Assembly: GCA_964423265.1 (NCBI GenBank)
Contig: CAYREF010000019.1
Span: forward strand, 1 to 35,447
Length of the DNA: 35,447 nucleotides
Reading direction: 5' to 3'
DNA from: M55B165 sp964423265
Lineage (GTDB): Bacteria; Actinomycetota; Humimicrobiia; Humimicrobiales; Humimicrobiaceae
Position 1 is the first letter of the stretch; every line of letters starts with the position of its first letter. The notes beneath the pieces are model-generated. The model was given only the letters and a program-made list of their open reading frames with translations, was not told where the DNA came from and made no database searches. Below are positions 7,942-16,704 of the stretch, one piece after another. The position numbers and the translations under genes were made by a program.

Positions 7942-8943
7942 ATGATAGAAAAGGCTAAAAATTTAATCATTAATGGAAAAAATGGATTAGATGTTCAAAA
8001 ATTATTGGATACCTTCCCTTATTATGTAATGCTGGTAGATGAAACCCACCACGTGCTAATGTGCAATAAAAAAATGGCGCCTTTATTTGGGGAAAACACA
8101 GCAGATGCTGTTGGGCAGTACTGCCCAAGGGCAGTCCATGGCTTAGACCATCCCTATGAAGGGTGCCCCCTTGAGTATTGTGTAGATAATAACTTAGAGG
8201 AAGCTGAAGAAGTTATATATGACAAAGAAAATGAGAAATGGTATAGTGCAGGGGTTTATGATACCAAGGTTAAAACCAGGGACGGAAAAAGATTATACCT
8301 TCACTACCTTTCCGATGTTAGTGAAAAGGTTGAAGCCAAAAAGAAGCAGAAAGAAAACTACAAAAGGCTGCAGACATTATTTGGAAATACTATAGATGCA
8401 GTTAGCAGCATATTGGAGATAAAAGACCCCTACACCCACACCCACCAAGGAAAGGTAGCAGTCCTTGCTGAAGCAATAGCCAAAGAGCTTGGGCTTGAGG
8501 GCAAGGATGTTAAAACTTTAAAAACTGCTGCCCTGCTTCATGATATAGGCAAGATATTTGTTCCAGGCTCTATACTTGTAAAGCCGGGCAAATTAAGCAC
8601 AATTGAATTTGATTTAATAAAGCTCCACCCCAGGCACGGCTATGAAATTATTGAAAAAATCCAATTTGATGAGCCAATTGAAGATATCATCCTCCAGCAC
8701 CATGAAAGGCTGGATGGGTCTGGCTATCCCCAGGGCCTGGAAGGTAAGCAGATTTTAGATAAAGCAAAAATACTGGCAGTTGCAGACGTTGTAGAGGCAA
8801 TGACTTCCCACCGCCCATACAGGCCGGCTTTTGAAATAGATACTGCTTTGGAGGAAATCAATAAAAACAGGGATAAATTATATGACTTAAGAGTTGTTGA
8901 TGCTTGTAATAGTTTATTCAAAGAAAAGGGTTTTACATTTTAA
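7942..8943 (+). CDS. PAS-HD-GYP protein, probable c-di-GMP phosphodiesterase
   Basis: A 333-residue soluble protein. A PAS sensor domain (about 22-130) is joined by a short coiled linker (130-150) to an HD-GYP domain (about 150-325), the class that hydrolyses c-di-GMP or related cyclic dinucleotides. The metal and catalytic set is present: LLHDIGK (His200-Asp201), HPRHG (from His229), HHERLDGSGYP (253-263) and Asp282. The PAS has an unusual set of Cys41, Cys61, His66, His70, Cys75 and Cys80, which resembles a Cys/His pattern seen in some PAS sensors and could bind a metal or haem. The ATG at 7942 follows AAAGGA (7927-7932). The strong promoter suggests a separate transcript. The ligand is unknown. 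Confidence 0.88.
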   Translation: MIEKAKNLIINGKNGLDVQKLLDTFPYYVMLVDETHHVLMCNKKMAPLFGENTADAVGQYCPRAVHGLDHPYEGCPLEYCVDNNLEEAEEVIYDKENEKWYSAGVYDTKVKTRDGKRLYLHYLSDVSEKVEAKKKQKENYKRLQTLFGNTIDAVSSILEIKDPYTHTHQGKVAVLAEAIAKELGLEGKDVKTLKTAALLHDIGKIFVPGSILVKPGKLSTIEFDLIKLHPRHGYEIIEKIQFDEPIEDIILQHHERLDGSGYPQGLEGKQILDKAKILAVADVVEAMTSHRPYRPAFEIDTALEEINKNRDKLYDLRVVDACNSLFKEKGFTF

Positions 8944-8978
8944 GTGGCTACAGAAGTAGAAATATTGTCACCTTTATT

Positions 8979-9428
8979 TTACCGGGAAAGCATATGATTT
9001 AGCCTGGTTGTAAAATTTAAAGCAGCCATTTTCTCACTGGTAAGAGAAGTAAAATAGTTTTTTTCATCCCGGTCCTTGTCAAACCTGAAAATAATGCTGT
9101 TGTTTCCAAGCGTTATTTTTATCTTCATAATATTTGAAGGGTCCTGCGGGTCTGTTCCTTGTGCCAGGTCTCTTTCCACCTGGTAGTTTATAAGGTTGTT
9201 TATTGGATAGCATTTTAGGAAAATATCTATTCTGGATATTTCAATATATATTATTTTTTTGTCTGTAAGAATATATACTTTGCTTTCTTCTCCCCCTTCT
9301 TTTTTTTGTGACTGTTCCTGGAGGGCTAAAAGACTTTCCCCGGTAGCTATAAAGGGTTGCACCAGCTTTTGTATTTTATCCTGGTTTTTAACCAGATCTC
9401 CTATTATGCTTTGGTTTTCCTCTTTCAT
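8979..9428 (-). CDS. Hypothetical protein with PH-like fold (tentative)
   Basis: A protein of about 149 residues starting MKEENQS. A longer frame with an upstream ATG at 9470 would add a hydrophobic stretch (MLLFATFLYYTAIN) that overlaps AT-rich promoter-like DNA, so I prefer the inner ATG. The first half is helical and polar. The second half has alternating short strands (KVYILTDKKIIYIEIS, then MKIKITLGNNSIIFRFD) and a final helix, the pattern of bacterial PH-like domains. There is no SD sequence; TATACT lies 9 nt upstream of the ATG, so the mRNA may be leaderless. It sits convergent to the HD-GYP gene and divergent from murA. The function is unknown. Confidence 0.6.
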   Translation of the reverse strand: MKEENQSIIGDLVKNQDKIQKLVQPFIATGESLLALQEQSQKKEGGEESKVYILTDKKIIYIEISRIDIFLKCYPINNLINYQVERDLAQGTDPQDPSNIMKIKITLGNNSIIFRFDKDRDEKNYFTSLTSEKMAALNFTTRLNHMLSR

Positions 9429-9543
9429 GTTAATAGCAGTATAATATAAGAAAGTGGCAAATAAAAGCATGCCTCGGCATTATTTTTTAATTATTTTTAA
9501 TCTGTTATAATATCGTTACTTTGTATATTATCTTATTTTGAGT

Positions 9544-10806
9544 ATGTCTAAGTTTATTATAAATGGCCGAAATTTATTAACCGGTACAGTTAACATCAGC
9601 GGAGCAAAAAATTCTGCATTAAAATTAATTGCAGCTTCTATACTGGCAGACAGCAAAACTGTTATCAGGAATGTCCCCAGGATAGAAGATGTAAACACAA
9701 TGGTTGAAGTTTTAAGGGTGTTGGGGGCCAAAGTAAATTTTGCTAAAAAGGATGGCACCCTTACCATAGACCCTTCAACTGTTAACAGCTTTGAGGCCCC
9801 TTATGAGTTGGTCAGGAAGATGAGGGCTTCTATTCTGGTGGCAGGTCCCCTGCTTTCAAAATTTGGCTCTGTGAAGGTGGCCATACCCGGGGGGTGCAAT
9901 ATAGGGTCTAGGCAGATAGACTTGCACCTTAAGGGCTTTGAATTTATGGGAACCTCAAATAGCCTGGAGCACGGTTATGTATTTGCAAAAGCTACCGGCA
10001 AAAGGCTGAAAGGAGCAGTAATTGACCTTGCTTTTCCTTCCAGGGGGGCGACTGAAAATATTATGATGGCTGCCTGCCTTGCTGAGGGGAAGACAGTGAT
10101 AAATAATGCAGCAAGGGAGCCGGAGACTATTGACCTTGCTAATTTTTTGGCTTCTATGGGTGCGCATATCAAAGGAGCTGGGAGTGACTGCATTACCATA
10201 GAAGGGGTAAAAAAATTAAATGGGATCGATTATGAAGTTATGCCAGATAGCATTGAAGCCGGCACTTTCATTACTGCTGCTGCCCTTTGTGGAAAAGATG
10301 TTAAAGTAGAAGGTGCTGTTTCTAAAAATTTGGAAATATTTTTGCTAAAATTAAAGGAAATTGGAATAAACCTGGCAGCTGATGGCGGTAGAACTGTAAT
10401 TGTTAAGGAAAGGGAAGCTTTAAAGCCGGTACACATAAGCACATTGCCTTATCCCGGGTTTCCCACGGACCTTCAGCCGATAATTGCGGTTCTTTTGGCA
10501 GTTGTTTCTGGTGTATCTATAATAACTGAGAATGTTTTTGAGAACCGATTCATGTATGTGGATGAGCTTAACAGGATGGGGGCGAATATAAAGATTGATG
10601 GCCATCATGCCATAATTACCGGGGTGGACAAACTGTCCGGCGCGCCGGTCAGTGCTTGTGACCTTCGGGCTGGAGCTGCCATGGTGTTGGCAGGACTGGT
10701 TGCAGAAGGGGTAACTGAAGTTTTAGACATACATCATATACAGAGGGGTTATGAAGATTTTGAGAAAAAGCTTAAGGCTTTGGGTGCTGACATAGAAAGA
10801 AAGTAA
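9544..10806 (+). CDS. murA: UDP-N-acetylglucosamine 1-carboxyvinyltransferase
   Basis: A 420-residue enzyme for the first committed step of peptidoglycan synthesis: transfer of enolpyruvate from PEP to UDP-GlcNAc in the cytosol. The SGAKNSALK block has Lys22 and Asn23. The active-site cysteine is Cys118 in IPGGCNIGSRQIDLHL, so the enzyme should be fosfomycin-sensitive. The C-terminal half has DLRAGAAMVLAGL, typical of the EPSP/MurA fold. I start at ATG 9544; a TTG two codons upstream is possible. Neither has an SD sequence. TATAAT (9506-9511) and TATTAT (9526-9531) lie just upstream. It opens the envelope block and ends 4 nt before the LCP gene. Confidence 0.95.
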   Translation: MSKFIINGRNLLTGTVNISGAKNSALKLIAASILADSKTVIRNVPRIEDVNTMVEVLRVLGAKVNFAKKDGTLTIDPSTVNSFEAPYELVRKMRASILVAGPLLSKFGSVKVAIPGGCNIGSRQIDLHLKGFEFMGTSNSLEHGYVFAKATGKRLKGAVIDLAFPSRGATENIMMAACLAEGKTVINNAAREPETIDLANFLASMGAHIKGAGSDCITIEGVKKLNGIDYEVMPDSIEAGTFITAAALCGKDVKVEGAVSKNLEIFLLKLKEIGINLAADGGRTVIVKEREALKPVHISTLPYPGFPTDLQPIIAVLLAVVSGVSIITENVFENRFMYVDELNRMGANIKIDGHHAIITGVDKLSGAPVSACDLRAGAAMVLAGLVAEGVTEVLDIHHIQRGYEDFEKKLKALGADIERK

Positions 10807-10810
10807 ATAT

Positions 10811-12823
10811 ATGGATCAAAAAAGAGATAAAAAATGGGGATGGAGCAAAATTCCAAAATATGGAAAAGTGCTTATAATAGTTTTTGCTTCACTGGTGGTT
10901 TTAGCCGGAGCTGCAGCTGGCTATTTTTTTTATTACATAAATTCTGTAAATGAAACCATAAATTCTAAAACCACCTCAAAGATAGAAAGCATTCTGGAGC
11001 CTATAGAGTCCTACCAGGACCCGGTAACTGTTCTTCTTATGGGCAGGGACAGCAGGAATGCAGAAGAAGAAAGGGGAAGGGCTGATTCCATAATGCTGCT
11101 GCATATAGACCCTGAAGAAGCAAAGGCATCCCTTCTTTCTATTCCCAGGGATACCCTGATAGAAATCCCGGGCTATGGGGAAGATAAAATAAACGCAGCT
11201 TATGCTTATGGCGGGGAAGAACTTATGATAAAGACAGTATCAGAATTTCTTGATGCAGATATTAATCATTATGTGACCATAGATTTCAACGGGTTTGTAC
11301 AGCTTATTGATGTCCTGGAAGGGGTAAACATTGTAGTAGACAGACCCCTGGAGGATCCCAAAAGCGGAGCTAATTTTTCACCAGGAGAGCATCACCTGAC
11401 CGGGGAGCAGGCTCTTGCCTATACCAGGAGCAGGTCAACAGAGCTGGGGGACATTGGCCGGATACAGAGACAGCAACAACTATTTAGGGCCCTGGTTAAC
11501 CAGAAATTGAATGTAAAATATATGTCGGATATCCCTTACTATTTTAAAATCCTGATAGAAAATACCCGCACTGATTTGGATATACTCACTATAATGAAAT
11601 ATTCCAAGGCCGTGTTATCGTTTAGCACAGAGAATTTCCAGACAGCTATCATTCCTTCGCACTCGGACTGGATAGAGGATGGCACCATAAGTGTACAAGT
11701 TCCGGATGTGGAAGAAGCAAGAATAATGTGGGACAGGATTCTAAAGGGAGAACCTGCTTCCAAGTATAATGCTATCTATACCGAGATAAGCAATTCCCCT
11801 GATTCAATGTCTGCAAATATAACTTATGATTTCACAATTAAGGTTAAAAATACCGGGGCTTTGCCCTGGAAAAGGAATTCAGGCAATGGATTCTTTATAG
11901 GCTACCATTGGATAGATTTTGAGAATAAGAAAATGGTTGTTTTTGACGGGGAGAGGAGTTTTTTGCCCAGGGATGAAGTTGCCCCTGGGGAAGAGGTAAC
12001 TTTTGATCTTGAGGTTACTGCACCTTCCCAGCCTGGTAAATATATATTGCAGATAGAGATGGTCCATGAAAAAGTTACCTGGTTTTCATATCAGGGGGTT
12101 CCACCGTATGAGAAATTTGTATCTGTAGATGTTGATTACTCGGCTAGATATGATGATTTCGGAAAGACCCCTTCCTACATGAAGCCTGATGCCAAGTATC
12201 CTATTGACATATGGGTAAAAAATACAGGGGCAATTGATTGGGAAAACAAAGAAGATTATGAAATTAATTTAGGATACCACTGGATAGACAGGGATACCAG
12301 AGAGCCCGTGCTATGGGATAATGGCAGAAGGGTCCATATAGAGCATATGGAACCTGGGGAAGAGGCTGTTTTTAATTTAATGGTAATTTCCCCTAAAGAG
12401 CCTGGAAGGTATATACTCCAATATGATCTAGTCCATGAAAGGATTATATGGTTTTCAGCCGCAGGGGTAACTCCACTGGAAGCAAATGTAGACGTAGGGG
12501 AAACGGTGGACAAGAAAGTTACTACTGATACCCAAGTAGTGGTTGAAAACGGAAATGGCATTTCCGGGGCTGCCGGTAGGATGAAAAAATATTTGCAAGT
12601 TTACGGGTTTAAGGTTGTTGACCTTGCTAATGCTGATAGTTTTAATTATGAAAAAACTGTTATATATTATAAAGAGGATACTAAAGCTAAGGCAGACCAG
12701 CTGGCAATACTGTTTGAAAGCTATGAGTTAAAGAAGCTGGATGAAGGGAAATTTGAAGAAAGATTTAGCGGAGCTGATATTGGAGTAGTGGTTGGGAATG
12801 ATTATTTAGAAAATATAGAGTAA
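10811..12823 (+). CDS. LCP wall-polymer ligase with two Ig-like domains and LytR_C
   Basis: A 670-residue protein anchored by one N-terminal membrane helix (about 18-43). The LCP catalytic domain (about 72-235) has GRDSR (78-82), RADSIML (90-96), SIPRDT (110-115), DKINAAY (125-131) and GRIQRQQ (216-222), the Arg/Asp set that binds the polyprenyl pyrophosphate. LCP enzymes move lipid-linked glycopolymers onto peptidoglycan outside the cell. Two homologous Ig-like segments follow (about 339-432 and 463-555), both containing VKNTGA, GYHWID, PGEE and PGKYILQ or PGRYILQ; they resemble the NBR1-type Ig-like domain. A LytR_C domain (about 575-668, VVENGNGISGAAGR) closes the protein. LCP with LytR_C is common; the Ig-like pair between them is unusual. 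No SD sequence is seen. Confidence 0.9.
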   Translation: MDQKRDKKWGWSKIPKYGKVLIIVFASLVVLAGAAAGYFFYYINSVNETINSKTTSKIESILEPIESYQDPVTVLLMGRDSRNAEEERGRADSIMLLHIDPEEAKASLLSIPRDTLIEIPGYGEDKINAAYAYGGEELMIKTVSEFLDADINHYVTIDFNGFVQLIDVLEGVNIVVDRPLEDPKSGANFSPGEHHLTGEQALAYTRSRSTELGDIGRIQRQQQLFRALVNQKLNVKYMSDIPYYFKILIENTRTDLDILTIMKYSKAVLSFSTENFQTAIIPSHSDWIEDGTISVQVPDVEEARIMWDRILKGEPASKYNAIYTEISNSPDSMSANITYDFTIKVKNTGALPWKRNSGNGFFIGYHWIDFENKKMVVFDGERSFLPRDEVAPGEEVTFDLEVTAPSQPGKYILQIEMVHEKVTWFSYQGVPPYEKFVSVDVDYSARYDDFGKTPSYMKPDAKYPIDIWVKNTGAIDWENKEDYEINLGYHWIDRDTREPVLWDNGRRVHIEHMEPGEEAVFNLMVISPKEPGRYILQYDLVHERIIWFSAAGVTPLEANVDVGETVDKKVTTDTQVVVENGNGISGAAGRMKKYLQVYGFKVVDLANADSFNYEKTVIYYKEDTKAKADQLAILFESYELKKLDEGKFEERFSGADIGVVVGNDYLENIE

Positions 12824-12829
12824 TGTTTT

Positions 12830-14698
12830 ATGGATGTATCTAAGATAAAAAATACAATAATACAAGTTTTACTTGATATCCTTATCTTCTTTTCTGCATT
12901 CGTGCTTTCTTTTTATTTAAGGGGTCAGATTTCTTTAGCGGGCCTGGCCAGCCTTCCGCCGCAATATTCTAATTATATAATTGAATATACCGTGATTATA
13001 ATTGCGGTAAAGCTGGTAATGTTTGCTGTTTTCAGGATGTATAGAAAGATATGGAAATATGCAAGCTTTAGGGAGTTTATAACCATAGTGGAAGCCTTGG
13101 CCTTAAGCGCTGCAATTATGGTTTTTATATTTTACATCATTGAAGCGCCATATTTTCCTAAAAGCATACTTATAATAGATTTTCTGCTCACCCTTATAAT
13201 GATAGTGGGATCCAGGTATTCTGCCAGGCTGTTTAATGAGCTTAAGTTTGGAAGCATTTATACCAGGAAGAAAAGGGCTTTGATTATTGGGGCTGGTGAT
13301 GCTGGGGAAATGATTGCCAGGGAAATGATAAGGCAGAAAAACAGCGAGTATAAGCCGGTTGGCTTTTTGGATGATGATAGGGCAAAAATTGGCCAACAGC
13401 TGCATGGCATTAAGGTGTTTGGTAAGACTTCCGATATAAAGAAGTTTATAAAAAAGCTATCAATCGATGAGGTAATTATAGCCATGCCTTCAGCTAGTGG
13501 CGAGGCAAGGAAACAGATTGCCTTTAATGCCAGCGAGGAAGCGGTTTTGTGTAAAACACTGCCCAGCCTTTATGAGATTATAGACGGCAAAGCACACCTT
13601 TACCAGGTAAGGGATATCCAGATTGAAGATATACTGGGGAGGAAGCCTGTAAAGCTGGATTATTCTAAAATATTTTCAGAGCTTGAGGGAAAATCTATCC
13701 TGATAACCGGAGCTGGAGGCTCTATTGGCTCTGAGATTTGCCGGCAGATTATAAGGTTTAAGCCTTCCAAGCTTATACTTGTGGACCATTCAGAGAACAG
13801 CGTGTTCTTAATAGAGCAGGAACTGGTAAGGGAACATAGCTATACCTCGGCCATACCGGTGGTTACTGATATAAGGGATAAGTTTAGCATTAGGGGTGTA
13901 TTTAAGAAGTATAAGCCTGAGATTGTTTTCCATGCTGCTGCTTACAAGCATGTACCGTTGATGCAGCTTAACCCGGAGGCAGCTCTGCAAAACAATTTTA
14001 TAGGAACCAAATCACTAGCCAAACTTGCTGCCAGCTACGCGGTTAAGAAGTTTGTAATGCTTTCTACAGATAAGGCTGTCAATCCCAATAGCATAATGGG
14101 GATTTCAAAAGCCCTTTCTGAAAAATACCTGCAGTCTGTGGCAAAAGAAAGGGAAACCGAATTTATAATAGTAAGGTTTGGGAATGTCCTGGGTAGCCAG
14201 GGAAGCGTGGTTCCCATATTTAAAGAACAAATAGAAAGAGGCGGGCCAGTGATGGTTACCCATCCCAAGATGAAGAGATTCTTTATGACCATAACAGAAG
14301 CCTCGCAGCTTGTAATCCAGGCAAGCGTTATAGGCAAGGGTGGTGATATTTTTGTCCTGGATATGGGTGAGCCTATAAATATCTTAGAACTTGCAAAGAA
14401 CATGATAAGACTTTACGGGCTTGTGCCAGAAAAGGACATAGATATAAGGTATCTGGGGGTAAGAAGGGGTGAAAAGCTAAATGAAGAGCTGGTGGCAAAG
14501 CATGAAGAGCTCCAGCCTACAGATTTTTCTTCTATATTTAAGGCAAAAAACAATGGGGCAGTTAACAAAGAAAAAATTATAAATTTACTTTTTAACATAG
14601 AAAAAGAAATACAGATTTACGATTACAAAAATTTATTTACAGATTTACGGAAGGCAATACCTAGTTTTGATCCTGAGAAGATGTGGTCAAAACAATAA
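12830..14698 (+). CDS. Membrane nucleotide-sugar 4,6-dehydratase, CapD/PglF/WbpM family
   Basis: A 622-residue protein. It has four N-terminal membrane helices (about 10-30, 50-70, 88-106, 110-128), a first Rossmann domain with GAGDAGE (154-160) and a second, catalytic SDR domain with TGAGGSIGSE (293-302). STDKAVNP is at 412-419. The usual Tyr-x3-Lys is Met423-x3-Lys427 in IMGISK, which is the hallmark of this dehydratase family. The likely reaction is 4,6-dehydration of UDP-GlcNAc or a similar sugar to a 4-keto intermediate for a surface polymer. It follows the LCP gene by 6 nt and precedes a sugar-phosphate transferase, the standard pair for building a lipid-linked diamino or deoxy sugar. 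The substrate is inferred. Confidence 0.9.
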   Translation: MDVSKIKNTIIQVLLDILIFFSAFVLSFYLRGQISLAGLASLPPQYSNYIIEYTVIIIAVKLVMFAVFRMYRKIWKYASFREFITIVEALALSAAIMVFIFYIIEAPYFPKSILIIDFLLTLIMIVGSRYSARLFNELKFGSIYTRKKRALIIGAGDAGEMIAREMIRQKNSEYKPVGFLDDDRAKIGQQLHGIKVFGKTSDIKKFIKKLSIDEVIIAMPSASGEARKQIAFNASEEAVLCKTLPSLYEIIDGKAHLYQVRDIQIEDILGRKPVKLDYSKIFSELEGKSILITGAGGSIGSEICRQIIRFKPSKLILVDHSENSVFLIEQELVREHSYTSAIPVVTDIRDKFSIRGVFKKYKPEIVFHAAAYKHVPLMQLNPEAALQNNFIGTKSLAKLAASYAVKKFVMLSTDKAVNPNSIMGISKALSEKYLQSVAKERETEFIIVRFGNVLGSQGSVVPIFKEQIERGGPVMVTHPKMKRFFMTITEASQLVIQASVIGKGGDIFVLDMGEPINILELAKNMIRLYGLVPEKDIDIRYLGVRRGEKLNEELVAKHEELQPTDFSSIFKAKNNGAVNKEKIINLLFNIEKEIQIYDYKNLFTDLRKAIPSFDPEKMWSKQ

Positions 14699-14705
14699 AT
14701 TTCCC

Positions 14706-15284
14706 ATGTTTTATTATTTTATTAAAAGGCTTTCAGACATAGTGCTTGCGCTTGTTTTTTTAATTTTATTCATACCTCTATGGATAATAATCCCCATAAT
14801 GATAAAGCTGGATTCACCCGGCCGGATAATCTTTACCCAGAAAAGGGTGGGGGTAGGCAGCAGCTATTTTACTATCTACAAGTTCAGGACCATGAAGGAG
14901 GGAACTCCTGATATTCCTACTGATAAAGTATCTGAGCAGGACAAGGATAAATATAACACCAGGGTGGGGACTTTTTTGAGGAGACTGAGCCTGGATGAAA
15001 TACCTCAGCTAGTAAATATCCTGAAAGGGGACATGAGCTTTGTGGGGCCAAGGCCGGCATTATACAACCAGCCATTGCTTATAAAGCTTAGAAAAGAGAA
15101 AGGTGCAGATAAGGCAAGGCCTGGAGTAACCGGCCTTGCACAGATAAGCGGGAGGGACAGCTTGTCAATTCCAGAAAAAGTAGAGTATGATAGCGTATAT
15201 GCAAGACAAGCTTCAATTATTCTAGACATTAAAATTTTTTTGGTTACAATTAAAGCAGTTTTAACTGGCAAGGGAGCCAGATAA
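14706..15284 (+). CDS. Undecaprenyl-phosphate sugar-1-phosphate transferase, PglC type
   Basis: A 192-residue monotopic phosphoglycosyl transferase. One re-entrant hydrophobic helix (about 10-32) is followed by the catalytic core: QKRVGVGSSYFTIYKFRTMK (45-64), the Asp97-Glu98 dyad in SLDEIPQL, GPRP (114-117) and RPGVTGLAQISGR (138-150). This small form lacks the extra membrane helices of WcaJ-type enzymes. It would transfer a sugar phosphate to the lipid carrier, starting polymer synthesis with the sugar made by the preceding dehydratase. I start at ATG 14706; a TTG at 14667 would add 13 residues overlapping the upstream gene. Confidence 0.92.
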   Translation: MFYYFIKRLSDIVLALVFLILFIPLWIIIPIMIKLDSPGRIIFTQKRVGVGSSYFTIYKFRTMKEGTPDIPTDKVSEQDKDKYNTRVGTFLRRLSLDEIPQLVNILKGDMSFVGPRPALYNQPLLIKLRKEKGADKARPGVTGLAQISGRDSLSIPEKVEYDSVYARQASIILDIKIFLVTIKAVLTGKGAR

Positions 15285-15303
15285 TTTAGAGAAAGAGGGT
15301 AAA

Positions 15304-16359
15304 TTGAAAAAATTAAGGATTTTTGCAATTATTGTTTCTGTTTTGTTTGTAGTCTCGCTGGCATTTCCTGCCACCTTATTTGCTGATTCAAGGGCAGATG
15401 TTGAAGCCTTTGTTACCAGGTTTTACAGGCAAACCCTGGACAGGGCCCCTGATGCGCCTGGGCTTGAAGGATGGGTTGGCCAGCTTCTTTCCGGCAACTT
15501 GTCGGGGGCAGATGTGGCAGAGCGCTTTATATTCAGCCAAGAGTTTGAGGCAAAATCAACCTCTGATGAGCAGTTTTTAGAGGTAATGTATAGGGCATTC
15601 TTTAACCGGCCGCCGGACCCGAATGGATATGCAGGATGGCTGTCTGTGCTGCAGGGCGGCAGAAGCAGAAGATATGTTTTGTCGGGATTTGTAAATTCAG
15701 TTGAGTTTGCTAATCTTTGTGCAAACTACGGCATTGAATCCGGATCTATTAGCGGAGAAGACAGGGGAAGTAGCAGTCAAGTGCAGGCCCGGAGCCCAAG
15801 GACTTTAGCTGCAACTGGAAACATTAATGTGGTATGCATGGGTGATTCCCTTATAGTAAAATCTGACTGGGTCCCGAAACTTGCTGGTTATCTTAGATCC
15901 AATTATCCCCAGGCTAATTTTAATGTTATAGCCAGTGCTGTAAACGGGGAGACTGCTGGGGGTGGATATAACAGGTTTGACTCCACAGTAGCAGTGCATA
16001 ATCCTGATATTATTGTTATTGCTTATGGGACAAATGATGCCGGAAATGGTATTGGCACTTATGAAAAATATTTAGAAAGATTGGTTGAAAAAGCATTATC
16101 TACAGGGGCAATAGTGTTTGTCCAGAATTTTGGCCCCTTGGATACAAAAGCTTTTCCTACCAAGTCTGATTACATGGAATATGTTTCTGAAGCAGCTGAA
16201 GTTGCATCAGAATATGGGGTTCAGCTGATAGATGTCCACGGTCCCCTGAATGCTGATAGGAGCGCTAATCTTCTGGACTGGTGCCATTATTCATCCCAGG
16301 GTGCAACTGTGGTTGCGCGGACTGTATACGGGTACCTGTCAGCAGTACTGGTAAAATAG
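15304..16359 (+). CDS. Secreted DUF4214 protein with SGNH/GDSL hydrolase domain
   Basis: A 351-residue exported protein. A signal peptide (about 1-28) is followed by a DUF4214 module (about 31-145) and an SGNH hydrolase domain (about 174-351). The hydrolase has GDSL (180-183, nucleophile Ser182), the GxND block GTND (242-245), and DWCH (325-328) providing the Asp and His. It is probably an esterase, perhaps a polysaccharide O-deacylase; the substrate is not shown. DUF4214 has two half-repeats, each with a core like RxPDxxGxxxW. The start is TTG at 15304 after AAAGAGGG. It closes the murA-LCP-glycan block, which hints that it acts on the polymer made there. Its DUF4214 part is a close paralogue of the one at 18716. 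Confidence 0.88.
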   Translation: MKKLRIFAIIVSVLFVVSLAFPATLFADSRADVEAFVTRFYRQTLDRAPDAPGLEGWVGQLLSGNLSGADVAERFIFSQEFEAKSTSDEQFLEVMYRAFFNRPPDPNGYAGWLSVLQGGRSRRYVLSGFVNSVEFANLCANYGIESGSISGEDRGSSSQVQARSPRTLAATGNINVVCMGDSLIVKSDWVPKLAGYLRSNYPQANFNVIASAVNGETAGGGYNRFDSTVAVHNPDIIVIAYGTNDAGNGIGTYEKYLERLVEKALSTGAIVFVQNFGPLDTKAFPTKSDYMEYVSEAAEVASEYGVQLIDVHGPLNADRSANLLDWCHYSSQGATVVARTVYGYLSAVLVK

Positions 16360-16362
16360 GGA

Positions 16363-16626
16363 TTAGTAACCTTTGATTTTCTTTTCATATTCTGGAAAAT
16401 AGTTGGAAATAACTTTTAGATTAAAAGAAGAAAGGATAGATTCCTTTGGCTCCCTTTCAAGCAAGAATTCAAAGGATTTTTTTATCAGTTCTTCTTTGGT
16501 GGTTTTTTTACTGGCTAGTTTACGGTAATAATCGTCTTCCAGGGTCACAGAATAATTATTAGAACTCCTTCCTTCCTGGACTTTAACTGTGAATTGATTT
16601 CCGTTTTTCTTGTGGACTTCTATCAA
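16363..16626 (-). CDS. Conserved hypothetical protein, small and soluble
   Basis: An 87-residue protein from TTG 16626, chosen because GGGGTGAT lies 5 nt upstream; an in-frame GTG at 16635 has no SD sequence. The N-terminal half looks like beta strands (IEVHKKNGNQFTVKVQE, then NYSVTLEDDYY). The C-terminal half is helical with FEFLLEREPKESILSSF and VISNYFPEYEKKI. I recall similar short proteins with a SFEFLLEREP-type motif in environmental bacteria, but no function is known. It is convergent with the SGNH hydrolase gene, with only 3 nt between the stops. Confidence 0.75.
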   Translation of the reverse strand: MIEVHKKNGNQFTVKVQEGRSSNNYSVTLEDDYYRKLASKKTTKEELIKKSFEFLLEREPKESILSSFNLKVISNYFPEYEKKIKGY

Positions 16627-16656
16627 AGCAATCACCCCTATATTTATTCTTTTGTA

Positions 16657-16697
16657 ATTGAAAGCCCTGATGTTAGGTAAATTCCAGGGCTTTCAAT
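16657..16697. terminator. 13-bp perfect stem-loop, candidate terminator
   Basis: ATTGAAAGCCCTG (16657-16669) pairs perfectly with CAGGGCTTTCAAT (16685-16697) around a 15-nt loop. It lies 7 nt downstream of the zinc-ribbon stop on the minus strand, the right place to end the ArsR-zinc ribbon transcript. The sequence after the stem on either strand is only weakly T-rich, so termination is plausible rather than certain. Confidence 0.5.
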
Positions 16698-16704
16698 GTT
16701 AATA

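Noticed and set aside
9259..9444. Plus-strand 61-codon frame opposite the PH-like gene
   Set aside because: Antisense shadow without a start signal; the minus-strand reading has the more protein-like composition.
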